64,000 nucleotides of DNA from Gammaproteobacteria bacterium (GCA_026705345.1 JAPPAV010000137.1:1-64000), one strand, 5' to 3'. Positions 9,785 through 18,753 are shown, counted from the first letter of the stretch. Notes: generated from the letters alone by a model not told the origin. Numbers and translations: made by a program.

Positions 9785-10195
9785 CTAGGGCGCGGATGCG
9801 GCAACGGACACCTTCTCGGCGCCCGCCACGCGCGCCTGGTCGATGACTCTCACCATGAGGCCGGAATCCGTCGCCCGGTCCGCGATGACCACCACGGTCG
9901 CGTCGGGTTTGCTGGCCAGACCGGAAACGATATTCGCCCGGATCGTTCCGGCGTGGACGAGGCGATCCTCGACGAAGATCTGACCGGCGGCGTCGATGCG
10001 AACGGCGATCACCTCGGAACGTTTCTGCTCTTCGACGGGGGCGTTGGAGGGCCGGTCGAGGTCCACGCCCAGTTCCTTGCGGAACGAGGTGGTCACGATG
10101 AAGAAGATCAGCATGATGAACACGATGTCGAGCAGCGGCGTGACGTTGATGTCGGCTGTTTGGGCGGGCCGCTTGCGGCGTTTGCGCTCAATCAT
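9785..10195 (-). CDS. exbD: ExbD/TolR-type biopolymer transport protein (first copy)
   Basis: 136 aa. The single transmembrane helix with catalytic Asp is in NVTPLLDIVFIMLIFFIVTT and is followed by a periplasmic domain (VIAVRIDAAGQIFVEDR, VVVIADRATDSGLMVRVIDQ). The start overlaps the exbB stop by four bases (ATGA), indicating translational coupling. It is the expected ExbD2 partner of the ExbB2 gene upstream. Having two ExbD genes between exbB and tonB is unusual for TonB2 clusters, which normally carry one. Confidence 0.95.
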   Translation of the reverse strand: MIERKRRKRPAQTADINVTPLLDIVFIMLIFFIVTTSFRKELGVDLDRPSNAPVEEQKRSEVIAVRIDAAGQIFVEDRLVHAGTIRANIVSGLASKPDATVVVIADRATDSGLMVRVIDQARVAGAEKVSVAASAP

Positions 10196-10737
10196 GGTTC
10201 ACGGCCGGCCTCGAATTGCATTCGCAGTCCCTCTTGTAATTCCTCCACTTTGCGTTGTGCGCGCTGCTTCAGCCAGACCGAGAAATACAGTCCCGAAAGA
10301 GCCGCCACGAGGCCGGCCATGGTGGGTATCGTCGCCTGCGAGACGCCGCTGGCCATCAGACGGGCATTCCCGGTGCCAAACGCCGTCAGCGTCTCGAAGA
10401 CCTGCACCATCCCCCAGACGGTTCCCAGCAATCCCAGCAGCGGGAGAACCTGCATGAGTGCTTGAATGAGCCTTAGGTGGCGCTCCGCGTTCAGGCCGAC
10501 CTCGGAGAGAATGAGGCGCCGAACGCTGCCTGCGGACCAGGATCCGTCGCACGGACCCGTTGTCCAGACGAGCCGGGCACCGTGCATTTCCCGCGGAAGA
10601 ATGCGAAAGAAATACCAAAGCCGCTCCACGATCAGGGACCACATGACGACGGTCACGGCGAATATCGCGTACAGGACGGGGCCGCCCAATTCGAAGAAGC
10701 CGCGGAGCGTCGTCCAGCCGTCGTAGAGGAGCGTCAT
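10192..10737 (-). CDS. exbB2: ExbB2 / MotA-TolQ-ExbB proton channel protein
   Basis: 181 aa with three membrane helices: an N-terminal one around residues 18-38 (VLYAIFAVTVVMWSLIVERL) and two in the C-terminal half (LMQVLPLLGLLGTVWGMV and ATIPTMAGLVAALSGLYFSVW). LPLLGLLGTVWGM is the hallmark of the MotA/TolQ/ExbB family. It forms the inner-membrane channel that couples proton flow to TonB. It is shorter than classical ExbB, as in TonB2 systems. It lies 15 nt downstream of the TtpC-like gene and overlaps exbD by four bases. Confidence 0.95.
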   Translation of the reverse strand: MTLLYDGWTTLRGFFELGGPVLYAIFAVTVVMWSLIVERLWYFFRILPREMHGARLVWTTGPCDGSWSAGSVRRLILSEVGLNAERHLRLIQALMQVLPLLGLLGTVWGMVQVFETLTAFGTGNARLMASGVSQATIPTMAGLVAALSGLYFSVWLKQRAQRKVEELQEGLRMQFEAGREP

Positions 10738-10752
10738 CGTCGCGGGCCGTCG

Positions 10753-12231
10753 CTAGCCGGGTTGTCCATCGCCCAATGCATCCTCCGCTCGGCGCGCGAT
10801 CAAACCCCCGCTCTGCTCCTCCAGGATCTCCACCAGCCGATGGCTCGCACTGGAAACGACGCTGTGCAGCAGCACCAACGGAATGGCGACGACCAGCCCC
10901 AGCACCGTGGTCATCAGGGCCTGGGAGATGCCGCCGGCCATCAGCTTGGGATCGCCCGTGCCGAACAGCGTCAACTGCTGGAACGTGATGATCATGCCGA
11001 CCACCGTTCCGAGCAGACCCAGGAGCGGCGCCACGGCGGCGAAGACCTTGAGGATGCCCTGGTAGCGCTCGAGGCGGGGCGCCTCCCGCATGATCGCTTC
11101 GTCGAGCTTGAGCGCCAGCGCGTCGAGGTTCCCCGAGCGGTGTTCCGCGTAGACGCCGAGCACACGACCCAACGGGTTGTCTGCGTTCGGCGTCGAACTT
11201 CGCAGCTGGGCGCGAAGGCGGCGGTCCGCCCCCTGCAGTGCCACGAGACGCCACAGGGCGATGACCAGCCCGACGACGCCCATGCCGATGATCGTGTAGC
11301 CCACGTAGCCGCCCTGGCGTATGCGCTCCGGCAGATCGGGCGCATGGGTCAGCATCTCCAGCAGCCGTCCCCGGGTCGGGTCGACCGCCATGGCCACCGT
11401 GTCCACCGACGCGTCTGTGAGGTCTTCGGCCATGGCGAGAAAGCGTCGCGGCGGCTGGCGCGGCAGTGTTTGCAGCGCACCGGAATCGGGATCCCGGGTC
11501 AGAAACTTCCCGTCGTGGACCAGATTGAATGCGCCTATCCTGATCACCTCGCCAAGCGTCTTCCGGCCGGCCGGGTCCGTGACTTCCGCGGTGAAGCGGA
11601 CCACCTGTCCGGACTGCGCCATCTCCTCGAGCAGCATCAACTGCAGGCCGCGCAGATCCCCCAAACCCGGCAACTCGTCCGCCTGCGCCATCCTGCGGGC
11701 CACGTCGGCACGGTCCGGGTACTGCGCGGACACCAGGGAATCGAGGACTTCCCCCACGGTATTGCCCGCCACGTCCCGCACGACCCCGAACAGTTCGCCG
11801 AAGTTTCCCACCCGGGCTCGCAAGCGCTCCGCAAGCTCCGCCAGGTCCGTTTCGTTCCGCTCGTAGCGCCGGTTGAAGGAGTCGCTGCGGTCTCTCTCCG
11901 TGGCCAGCTCGCGGGACACGTCCTCCAGCATGCGTCGCCGTTCGTCCCTGGCGTCGCGGAAACGTTCGACCCGGGCACGGTTCGCCCGCGAACCCTCCTG
12001 GGCCTCGACCCGGATGAACTCCAGCAGTTGCAGCACCGTGTCGGGCTGTTCCGCGGGCGCGGCCGGCTCGGAATCCTCCCGCGCACCGGACGCAACGGCC
12101 AGCAGCAGGACCGCCGCCGCTCCGCCAACCCGAAGGGGCGACCCTAACGCGCCCGTCAGGGCGCGCGGTCGCCCGCGTCGGACGCGCCGGCTTACCGAAT
12201 AGCGGGACGGGACAAGCCTGTCCCCTCGCAT
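10753..12231 (-). CDS. ttpC: TtpC-like protein: long ExbB-family subunit with periplasmic coiled coil
   Basis: 492 aa from ATG 12231. After an N-terminal hydrophobic signal (VGGAAAVLLLAVASGA) comes a roughly 110-residue charged helical region (EGSRANRARVERFRDARDER, ERNETDLAELAERLRARVG) typical of a periplasmic coiled coil. Then come membrane helices and a C-terminal MotA/TolQ/ExbB domain (AAVAPLLGLLGTVVGMIITF, GISQALMTTVLGLVVAIPLV). This layout matches TtpC, the fourth essential component of Vibrio TonB2 systems. The start is uncertain. No GTG lies near the signal, and the first roughly 35 codons run through REP-like hairpins (12136-12174 and 12204-12225), so the true N-terminus may be shorter or repeat-derived. 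Confidence 0.9.
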   Translation of the reverse strand: MRGDRLVPSRYSVSRRVRRGRPRALTGALGSPLRVGGAAAVLLLAVASGAREDSEPAAPAEQPDTVLQLLEFIRVEAQEGSRANRARVERFRDARDERRRMLEDVSRELATERDRSDSFNRRYERNETDLAELAERLRARVGNFGELFGVVRDVAGNTVGEVLDSLVSAQYPDRADVARRMAQADELPGLGDLRGLQLMLLEEMAQSGQVVRFTAEVTDPAGRKTLGEVIRIGAFNLVHDGKFLTRDPDSGALQTLPRQPPRRFLAMAEDLTDASVDTVAMAVDPTRGRLLEMLTHAPDLPERIRQGGYVGYTIIGMGVVGLVIALWRLVALQGADRRLRAQLRSSTPNADNPLGRVLGVYAEHRSGNLDALALKLDEAIMREAPRLERYQGILKVFAAVAPLLGLLGTVVGMIITFQQLTLFGTGDPKLMAGGISQALMTTVLGLVVAIPLVLLHSVVSSASHRLVEILEEQSGGLIARRAEDALGDGQPG

Positions 12232-12442
12232 GGAACAAATTCTCAACCCGTTGAATTTGCGTGAGTAACATCGTAGGGGCGACGCTTGTCGTCGCCCGTC
12301 CCAAACGCTCCGTTTTCTTGGCAACGGGACGGGACAAGCCCGTCCCCTACGGCCCGTTGTTCCCTGCCGTCTGCGGCCGGGCCCCGGGGTGGAAACTCGC
12401 GTGAAACAAACGCCAAAGGGAGCGCGCGCTCTTGCGAACGCG
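12136..12442 (+). repeat. Composite REP-like repeat cluster, copy 2 (plus orientation)
   Basis: The modules in order are: a nested hairpin GGGCGACC ... CGCGCCC-GTCA-GGGCGCG ... GGTCGCCC (12136-12174) with GCGTCGG..CCGGCT after it; GGGACGGG-N5-CCTGTCCC (12204-12224); GGGCGAC-N7-GTCGCCC (12277-12297); GGGACGGG-ACAAG-CCCGTCCC (12326-12346); and the 37-nt ACAAACGCCAAAGGGAGCGC block (12406-12442). It fills most of the 323-nt gap between the DUF3450 and ttpC genes and runs into the ttpC 5' end. Confidence 0.75.
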
Positions 12443-12554
12443 GGCGACCGTGGCGTTTGGTCCCTGCGAGGTCGGTGTGGCTGGGCCGGAGGCGAACCCG
12501 GCACATAGCGAAGCGAAGCGCCGGGCCGACTATGGGGCGGTACGGTCCCGTTGT

Positions 12555-13331
12555 TCATTCGGGTTCCCGGGGTGCCGCGACGGGCAGTGCGAGAATGTCG
12601 GGTGGTGCCAGGCTGCGGGCAATGCGTATTCCGAGCGTGACCGGACGACGGTAGCTGCTGTCGAGGGTGCGCCACTGCCGGGTCCTCGTGTCCCAATAGC
12701 CCGTTTCTTCGCGGTCCATCGTTTGATAGGCGAGCAGCACGCGACCGACGCGGAGGAAGTCCACCGTGCGGGTCGCGCCGGCGATCTCGAGTTCCCCGGA
12801 GTACGACTCGGTGTTGCGGCCGATCGCGACCCCGTCCTGGTAGGACGCCATGACCTGCCGGTACTTTTCCGCGATGGTGACGTCGGCGCGGTCCATGAGT
12901 TCGCGCAACCGCTTCGTGGTGGCAAGCCGCTGGTCCAGGCGGAAAGGCATGTCAATCGAGACGAACCGTTCTAGGTCGTCCACCATGTCCATCAGCAGGG
13001 GAACGAGGCCCCGTTCAAGATCGCCGAAATCGTCGATCTGCCGCGCCAGAGACGCCTTCTCGCGATCCTGGTCGGCGATCGTGCGTTCGAGGTTGTCGTT
13101 GTAGCGACGGGTGCCGTCGAGTTCGTGCAACCGCAGGCGATAGTCGCCGACGGCGTCCTGGGTCTCGTCGGCCAGTTCGTCTACTTCGACTTGGGTCTTC
13201 CGCTCGGCGGCCGTGGCGCCCTGTTGCACGTCCAGGATCTCGTCGACACGTTCATCCGCCGTGACACCGGCACTGGCCAGCAGACCGAGCGCGATCGCGG
13301 CAAGTGTCGCGGCAGACGCGGACTGATCCAT
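12555..13331 (-). CDS. DUF3450 family exported coiled-coil protein of the TonB2 cluster
   Basis: 258 aa from ATG 13331. The signal peptide is DQSASAATLAAIALGLLASAGVTA. A long coiled coil follows (residues about 25-105, with RYNDNLERTIADQDREKASL) and then a globular C-terminal part (SYSGELEIAGATRTVDFLRVGRV, LLAYQTMDREETGYWD). DUF3450 proteins are the first gene of many TonB2/TtpC clusters and are thought to act in the periplasm with them. Their biochemical role is not established. The C-terminal residues lie 323 nt before ttpC, a gap filled by repeats. Confidence 0.85.
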   Translation of the reverse strand: MDQSASAATLAAIALGLLASAGVTADERVDEILDVQQGATAAERKTQVEVDELADETQDAVGDYRLRLHELDGTRRYNDNLERTIADQDREKASLARQIDDFGDLERGLVPLLMDMVDDLERFVSIDMPFRLDQRLATTKRLRELMDRADVTIAEKYRQVMASYQDGVAIGRNTESYSGELEIAGATRTVDFLRVGRVLLAYQTMDREETGYWDTRTRQWRTLDSSYRRPVTLGIRIARSLAPPDILALPVAAPREPE

Positions 13332-13491
13332 GACACCACTTGCGCAACGGCTGGATACACGCGTGCGTTCGGCGATGGCGGGCTCGATCCCCATGTGTGC
13401 AGATGGAACGCAGAGACCTTGGGCGGTAAGGCCCCGCCGCAACGCACGCGCGGCGTGGAGACACCGACGCGTAGCGTCCGCAGCGTTAAGA

Positions 13492-16400
13492 TCAGTTAGT
13501 CCAGCGCAATTCCAAAGACAGCACTCGACCGCGGGCGTCCCAGCGAACCGGGTCGTATCCCACAGGATCCCAAAAGGGCAGCGGCGACTCGCTCTCGAAC
13601 AGGTTGCGTCCACTGGCACGCACCCGAAGCCCATTGTCCAACTCGTAGGTGAGCGTCAGATCCACAGTCGTCAAGGAGTCGGCCTCAACGGGCGGAAGAC
13701 CCGAGGAGAGATTCGGGCACCGGCCCACTACTTGCTGGCACCTCCCGACGTTGTGGTGCGTATACTTCGGAATTCGGTACACAAAGAGGTCCGCAGCAAG
13801 GCGCTGCCGCTGCCAAGTCAACCGGCCGTTCACTTTGTAGCGGTCACTCCCGTAGGCGGTGCCTAGGCGGTCGGTCTTCGGAGCGCCCTCGACGAGTGTG
13901 AAGTGCTCTTGGAGTACTTTCGTGTACGTGAGCCGGGGTGTGAACCGGCCGATGTCCGTGTCGAAGGAGTACTCGACGGTCGTCCCGATCTGCTCGTTGA
14001 CCTTTCCCGCCAAGTTTATTTCGCCGAAGGTGATGCTTACGGGATATCCGTCCTCGTCACGTTCCACGAACTCCGGGTTGCCTGCAATAATCGCGCGGTT
14101 GGCTTCTCGGGCCTCGCCGTACCCTTGCCAGAAGACGTCCCACGCGTGCTCGATCTTGTCGGTAAAGTTGATTCGTGACCAATCCACCGACCAGCTCAGC
14201 CCCGGAAAGGCCTCCGGACTCCAGTCGAATCCCAGCGAGAGTTTGTCCGCGTACTCGGATCTGAGATTCTCATTGTAACCGGGCTCCAAACGCCGGGCGA
14301 AAGAGAGCTCCTCACCGTCGGGATGCAGAGGGTCGGTAAACCCGAAATATCCATCTCCCGGTTCTTGCGTTCCAAAGTTCTGTTTGTATGCAGGGGGGTG
14401 GAACGACTCCGTCCACGCCGCGCGGAACGCCAGGGAATCGACAGGCTTGAAATGAAGGCCGACCCGTGGCGTGGTATCGCTTCGTGTCACCTTGGTGATG
14501 TTGGGTGTGCCGTCTTCAGTGGTTCGGAAACCGGGTACGTCCGTCCACCCCGTATCCGGGTGCCATGCCCGAACGTCGAAAACGAACCGACGGTCGTCCG
14601 TAACCCCGCCCAGCGGCCCCCGTGCGGAGTAGCTGTCGTGCCGTGCCTGCAGGGTCAGATACAGCCGGCGAACAACCGGGAAGGCATTTTTCTCGCCTAC
14701 CAGCGGGAAGCCCAGCTCGATGAAGGTCGCCCGCTGCCTCCTTTCGGGTCTCTCTATGCCATAGGCTTCCCCGCGGACATCGACCACTTGTCCACCATCG
14801 AAGTGGATGATGGATTGTCCGAGGCCAATGGTCGTTTTCCGATGCTGGCCGCCCACCACGTAGTTGATGGGACCTCCCCAAATCTCGAACAGTTCGCCGC
14901 GCAACAGGCCCTCCGCTGAGGTCGACACCGTGTCGCCGTCTACGTGACGACGCGGTGCGAGGAATGACCCGAAGTCCGACGGTTGGACCGAGCCATCGCC
15001 GAAGGGATTGAAGGCAACGTTGGGATCGGAACTTCTCAACGCCTCGTAGAACTCGGTGGCGCCGGGAACCCCTTCGTCGCGAAAGTAGGCATAGGACGTA
15101 TCCTGCGCCTGGCGCATCGTCGCTGAGCGCGTCACGTTCACGTCGAGTTCGTGGCTGTCGCCAAACCGCCAGAGGACGCCGACGCCGTGAGTGCGCTTTC
15201 TGCTCTCCAACTCCATGGCACTGGGTGGAAGCGATCCCGCTGCTACCTCTCGCAGTGGCCAATACGCTACCACCAGGTGCTCGCCGAAAGGGTTGTAGGC
15301 GTTGCTGGCAGGAATCAGGTAACTGGTCATTCTGGTGGGAAACGCCCGGTAGGCATCATGGTCGGAAATGATCGTCTCGCCATAGATCATGAGATCATCG
15401 TTAAGGTGCTGCTCAGCGCGCACGTTCAACGTCAGGTTGGTGGAGTCCTCCCCGTTGTAAGGGGGCACGAAGTCGAACGGCGCGATGTCGCCGCTGAAAT
15501 CGTCCACCGTAGCGTCAACGCCGCTATGTCCGGACGGAAGCTGGTAGTAGGTATAGGGCCATTTGCAACGGGGGGTCCAAAGGAAAGGTGCGAACCTGAC
15601 TATGTTGGCCTCGCATACAACGCCGGGCTGCCCCTCAGCGTACGAGCGCATGTCGAACTCGGGTCCCAGTAGAGCCCTAAAGTCCATGCTGGTCCAGATC
15701 TTGTGGTTGTTGATGGGCTGGGAGTCGGTGCGGGATACGTTGGCGGTGGCACTGCCGCCCGCCCAGGAGTACCCGCCGCGCACCGTCATTGTCCTGCGGT
15801 CTGCGTCCGTGCTGCTGTATTCCTGTCGAACCACCGCCTCCAAACCCGTGAAGCGTTTCTTGGTAATGAAATTGATGACGCCGCCGATGGCGTCGGCGCC
15901 ATAGATCGCGGAGGTGGCCCCCAAGTCGATATCGACGCGCTCAATCATCGACAGCGGAATGTTCAGGAGGTTGACGCGGTCCAAATCCGACCCGCCCCTG
16001 CCGGCTACGCGTCGGCCATTGACCAGCACCAGCGTGTTCTGCGAACCCATGGCGCGCAGGTTCGCGACCGACGCGCCAAACCCAAGGTAGCCCAACGCTC
16101 GATCCACATCGTCGGGTCCGTTCCAGTCCGTGTTGTTTTGGGTCGTGTTGGACGCATACGCCCACGGCATCTGGCGAAGGAGCTCTTCGAAGCTCGAGAT
16201 TCCCCGCCGCGAGAGGTCGTCGGCGGAGAAGCTGATGACCTGGGTCGTGGGATCGCCGCCCTTCAGCCGCGAACCGGTGACCCGCTGCTCATCCAGTTCG
16301 ACGATGTCTTCTTCGGCCTCCGCCTGCTCGTCTGCGTCATCGTCCTCGGAGTCCCCTTCCTCTGCCGCCGCCTGCAACTGCGCAAGCCGGACTCCCTCGC

Positions 16401-16803
16401 GGCGTTCGTCATCCGCCGGCGTCACCGGGTCCCTGCCTCCCGATCCGGCGTTCTTCACGACAACCAGGTCGTCCGCCTTGAACTTGAAGACCAGGTTCGT
16501 ACCGGCTAGGGCCGCAGTCAGCGCCGCAGGTACGGTGTGCGATCCCCGTACGCCCGTCGATTTCGTGTCCTGCGTGGCCACGGGCGAGAACAGGATCTGG
16601 AGTTCCGCGGTGTTCGCCAGTTCGAGCAGGGCGTCATCGGTGCGTTGCGGCTCGATGTCGAACGTGATTACCTCGTTGCCGACGGCAATGCCAGCATTCG
16701 CGAGTCCAACTCCAAGCAGCGCGCAAGCGATGCGCGGGACGCCGCTTTGCCGGAGCCACTTGCGTTGCGATGTTGGTGCCGATCCTGTTGAAGGGTCTGT
16801 CAT
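13492..16803 (-). CDS. TonB-dependent outer-membrane receptor with STN signalling domain
   Basis: 1,103 aa from ATG 16803, preceded by a strong AGAGGAG seven bases upstream; the longer track start at 16860 lacks this. Order: signal peptide (about 1-42), secretin/TonB short N-terminal domain (VITFDIEPQRTDDALLELAN through NLVFKFKADDLVVVK, about 45-118), an acidic linker, a plug domain (SFEELLRQMPWAYASNTT, NLRAMGSQNTLVLVNGRRVAG, IYGADAIGGVINFITKK) and a 22-strand barrel ending SLELRWTN. STN domains pass the occupancy signal to FecR-type proteins. The FecR and ECF sigma genes lie immediately upstream and a TonB2 system downstream. The substrate cannot be read from the sequence. Siderophore, saccharide or peptide ligands are all possible. 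Confidence 0.95.
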   Translation of the reverse strand: MTDPSTGSAPTSQRKWLRQSGVPRIACALLGVGLANAGIAVGNEVITFDIEPQRTDDALLELANTAELQILFSPVATQDTKSTGVRGSHTVPAALTAALAGTNLVFKFKADDLVVVKNAGSGGRDPVTPADDERREGVRLAQLQAAAEEGDSEDDDADEQAEAEEDIVELDEQRVTGSRLKGGDPTTQVISFSADDLSRRGISSFEELLRQMPWAYASNTTQNNTDWNGPDDVDRALGYLGFGASVANLRAMGSQNTLVLVNGRRVAGRGGSDLDRVNLLNIPLSMIERVDIDLGATSAIYGADAIGGVINFITKKRFTGLEAVVRQEYSSTDADRRTMTVRGGYSWAGGSATANVSRTDSQPINNHKIWTSMDFRALLGPEFDMRSYAEGQPGVVCEANIVRFAPFLWTPRCKWPYTYYQLPSGHSGVDATVDDFSGDIAPFDFVPPYNGEDSTNLTLNVRAEQHLNDDLMIYGETIISDHDAYRAFPTRMTSYLIPASNAYNPFGEHLVVAYWPLREVAAGSLPPSAMELESRKRTHGVGVLWRFGDSHELDVNVTRSATMRQAQDTSYAYFRDEGVPGATEFYEALRSSDPNVAFNPFGDGSVQPSDFGSFLAPRRHVDGDTVSTSAEGLLRGELFEIWGGPINYVVGGQHRKTTIGLGQSIIHFDGGQVVDVRGEAYGIERPERRQRATFIELGFPLVGEKNAFPVVRRLYLTLQARHDSYSARGPLGGVTDDRRFVFDVRAWHPDTGWTDVPGFRTTEDGTPNITKVTRSDTTPRVGLHFKPVDSLAFRAAWTESFHPPAYKQNFGTQEPGDGYFGFTDPLHPDGEELSFARRLEPGYNENLRSEYADKLSLGFDWSPEAFPGLSWSVDWSRINFTDKIEHAWDVFWQGYGEAREANRAIIAGNPEFVERDEDGYPVSITFGEINLAGKVNEQIGTTVEYSFDTDIGRFTPRLTYTKVLQEHFTLVEGAPKTDRLGTAYGSDRYKVNGRLTWQRQRLAADLFVYRIPKYTHHNVGRCQQVVGRCPNLSSGLPPVEADSLTTVDLTLTYELDNGLRVRASGRNLFESESPLPFWDPVGYDPVRWDARGRVLSLELRWTN

Positions 16804-16942
16804 TGCTTGGCTCCTCTGTACGACCGAGACGACGTCGGCTCGAACTCCATGGAATCTCAACCGGACTCCCGCTCAAGACCAACCGCCTGTGCCTAGTACA
16901 ACGCAGCAGCCTGCCCGCCCCTCAACGGCGTGGTGGAAGAAT

Positions 16943-18070
16943 CTACGGAACCTGGTCGCGGGAGTGGTCGACTCGATCAGGAACCCGCAGGCCCCGGCCA
17001 GGGTCGGCACCCACGAGCACGTAGCGGTCGGAATGGCGGACGACTTCCACCGGGACGATTTCTTCGATGGCGGAGAGGATCAGGTCGACGCGCTCCACAC
17101 GGAACAGCCCGCTTACCGGCAGATTCATGATCGTGGCGTCCTCCACCAGGATCTTGACTTGGCTGTAGCGGTTCAACTCCGCGATGACGCGGTACAAGGG
17201 TTCCCCATCGAAACGAACGACGCCTTCACGCCAGCTTTGGATTCGTTCCATGGCGTCCGTGTCGTCCTCGACGACCTGCTGGTATTCTGCGCCGAAGGTC
17301 GCGGTCGTTCCGGCGCGCAGAATGACGTCGTCCATGCCGGACTGTTCCCCAGGCGTTGGTGCCGAGCCCGTGCCGGACTCGGCGGCAACTCTGAGCCTGT
17401 CCCGAGTGGCAGCAACTGGATAGAACGTCTCCTCACCACTCACTGCCACGACGCCCTCGACCACCGCAACCCTGACTTCGTTGCCGTCGACCATGACATT
17501 GAACTGGGTGCCGAGGACGCTAACGACATGTCCCCGGGCCCTAACCGTCAACATCCGGTCGGGGTCCTCCTCGATGTCGAAGAACACCTCGCCGAACTCC
17601 AGGATGATGCTTCGCCTGTCCGGCTCGAGGTTGACCAGCACCCGGGAACCCGTGTTGAGCGTCAATCGGCTGCCGTCGGCCATCGTCACGTTGCGCCGGT
17701 CCCCGACATCGGTCTCGTATACGAACGCTCTCCGCCCTTGCTCCGAGCCACCGAACAAGCCGCTCTGGAGCGCGGGTATTCCCACAACGGCGACAACCAC
17801 CGCCGCTGCAGCTAGCCACGCAGTGCTCTTGCGCCAATTGCGCAGGCCACTGGACGGCGCGGCGGCAAGGTCCGCCTTGCCAGGAATCTCGCCGGCCGCA
17901 TCCCAGAGCGCCAGGACTTCGTCGTACGCCCGTCGGTGTGCGGGGTCCAACCGCAACCAGGAGAAAAGGTCGTCTTCGTCCGCCGCCGTCATTTCTCCGG
18001 AATAGAGACGTGCCACATACCGGGCGGCCTGTTCCTGCACGGTGTTCGGCTGGTCGTCCTTCGTGTTCAT
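16943..18070 (-). CDS. fecR: FecR-type transmembrane anti-sigma/sensor protein
   Basis: 375 aa. The N-terminal cytoplasmic DUF4880-type segment has the RLYSGEMTAADEDDLFSWL motif (residues about 21-39). It is followed by one transmembrane helix (about 85-102), the periplasmic FecR domain (NVTMADGSRLTLNTGSRV, LEFGEVFFDIEEDPDRMLTV, VLGTQFNVMVDGNEVRVAVV) and a C-terminal DUF4974-like domain (FDGEPLYRVIAELNRYSQVK). It relays receptor occupancy from the STN domain to the sigma factor. It is placed 28 nt after the sigma gene and 139 nt before the receptor gene, the classical order. Confidence 0.95.
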   Translation of the reverse strand: MNTKDDQPNTVQEQAARYVARLYSGEMTAADEDDLFSWLRLDPAHRRAYDEVLALWDAAGEIPGKADLAAAPSSGLRNWRKSTAWLAAAAVVVAVVGIPALQSGLFGGSEQGRRAFVYETDVGDRRNVTMADGSRLTLNTGSRVLVNLEPDRRSIILEFGEVFFDIEEDPDRMLTVRARGHVVSVLGTQFNVMVDGNEVRVAVVEGVVAVSGEETFYPVAATRDRLRVAAESGTGSAPTPGEQSGMDDVILRAGTTATFGAEYQQVVEDDTDAMERIQSWREGVVRFDGEPLYRVIAELNRYSQVKILVEDATIMNLPVSGLFRVERVDLILSAIEEIVPVEVVRHSDRYVLVGADPGRGLRVPDRVDHSRDQVP

Positions 18071-18098
18071 GTCGACACCTTCGACTTGCGCCCGGCCA

Positions 18099-18668
18099 CT
18101 AGACCTGGACGCGGGTCCGCAATTCGGCCAGCGCCCGCATGATGTGTTTCTCGACCATGCTGATCGATATGCTCATTTCGTCCGCGATCTCCCTGTAACT
18201 CAGATCCCTGAACCGGCTTAGAGCAAAGGCGCGTTGGCAATTGGCGGGCAGGCCGAGCAGCGCCTCCTCGATCTTCGCAACCTTCTCCTGGCTGGTGAGG
18301 ACTTCCTCTGGCGATGGAATGTCGTCTTCCGATTGCCTTTCGCTGGCCAAGCGCATCGTCACCTTCCTTCGCACGGTGTTACGGCGATGCATGTCGCGGA
18401 TCAGGTTGGTCGCCATCGTCATGAGGTAGAAGCGGGTTTGCGCCTCATCCATCGAGAGGTTTTCCTCGAGGTTGTCTTGCTGCTGCGCCAGCTTCAGGTA
18501 GATTTCCTGCACGACATCTTCGCGATCATGATGATTGGCGAGTCGTGCTCGCAAGAAGCGCAGGATGGCGGATTCGTGATCGCGGACGATCCGCCGCAGA
18601 ACTCCATTGTCTTCACGCGGGTTCCTCCTCGCGCTCAGGTAAACGACGTTGGATTCGTGCTTTGGCAT
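18099..18668 (-). CDS. FecI-type ECF RNA polymerase sigma factor
   Basis: 189 aa. Region 2 covers residues about 30-95, with DREDVVQEIYLKLAQ for core binding. Region 4 is a helix-turn-helix at about 137-182 (LPANCQRAFALSRFRDLSYR, EIADEMSISISMVEKHI). The VEKHI and FALSRF features are typical of FecI-like factors. It heads the sigma-FecR-receptor unit and should direct transcription of the receptor, and perhaps of the TonB2 block read in the same direction. The start at ATG 18668 gives the normal length. Confidence 0.95.
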   Translation of the reverse strand: MPKHESNVVYLSARRNPREDNGVLRRIVRDHESAILRFLRARLANHHDREDVVQEIYLKLAQQQDNLEENLSMDEAQTRFYLMTMATNLIRDMHRRNTVRRKVTMRLASERQSEDDIPSPEEVLTSQEKVAKIEEALLGLPANCQRAFALSRFRDLSYREIADEMSISISMVEKHIMRALAELRTRVQV

Positions 18669-18753
18669 CGATTTGCTGTGGCCCCCCGTCTTCGGCCCTT
18701 CTCAAGGAAACGCGCGACCTCGTTGCGCCCTCAATGGCCGCGGTATGAATCTC

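Noticed and set aside
10199-12337. 712-aa minus-strand ORF (and 556-aa plus-strand ORF at 10477-12147)
   Set aside because: Overlap exbB2 and ttpC in other frames; Arg/Pro/Gly-rich translations typical of high-GC shadow frames.
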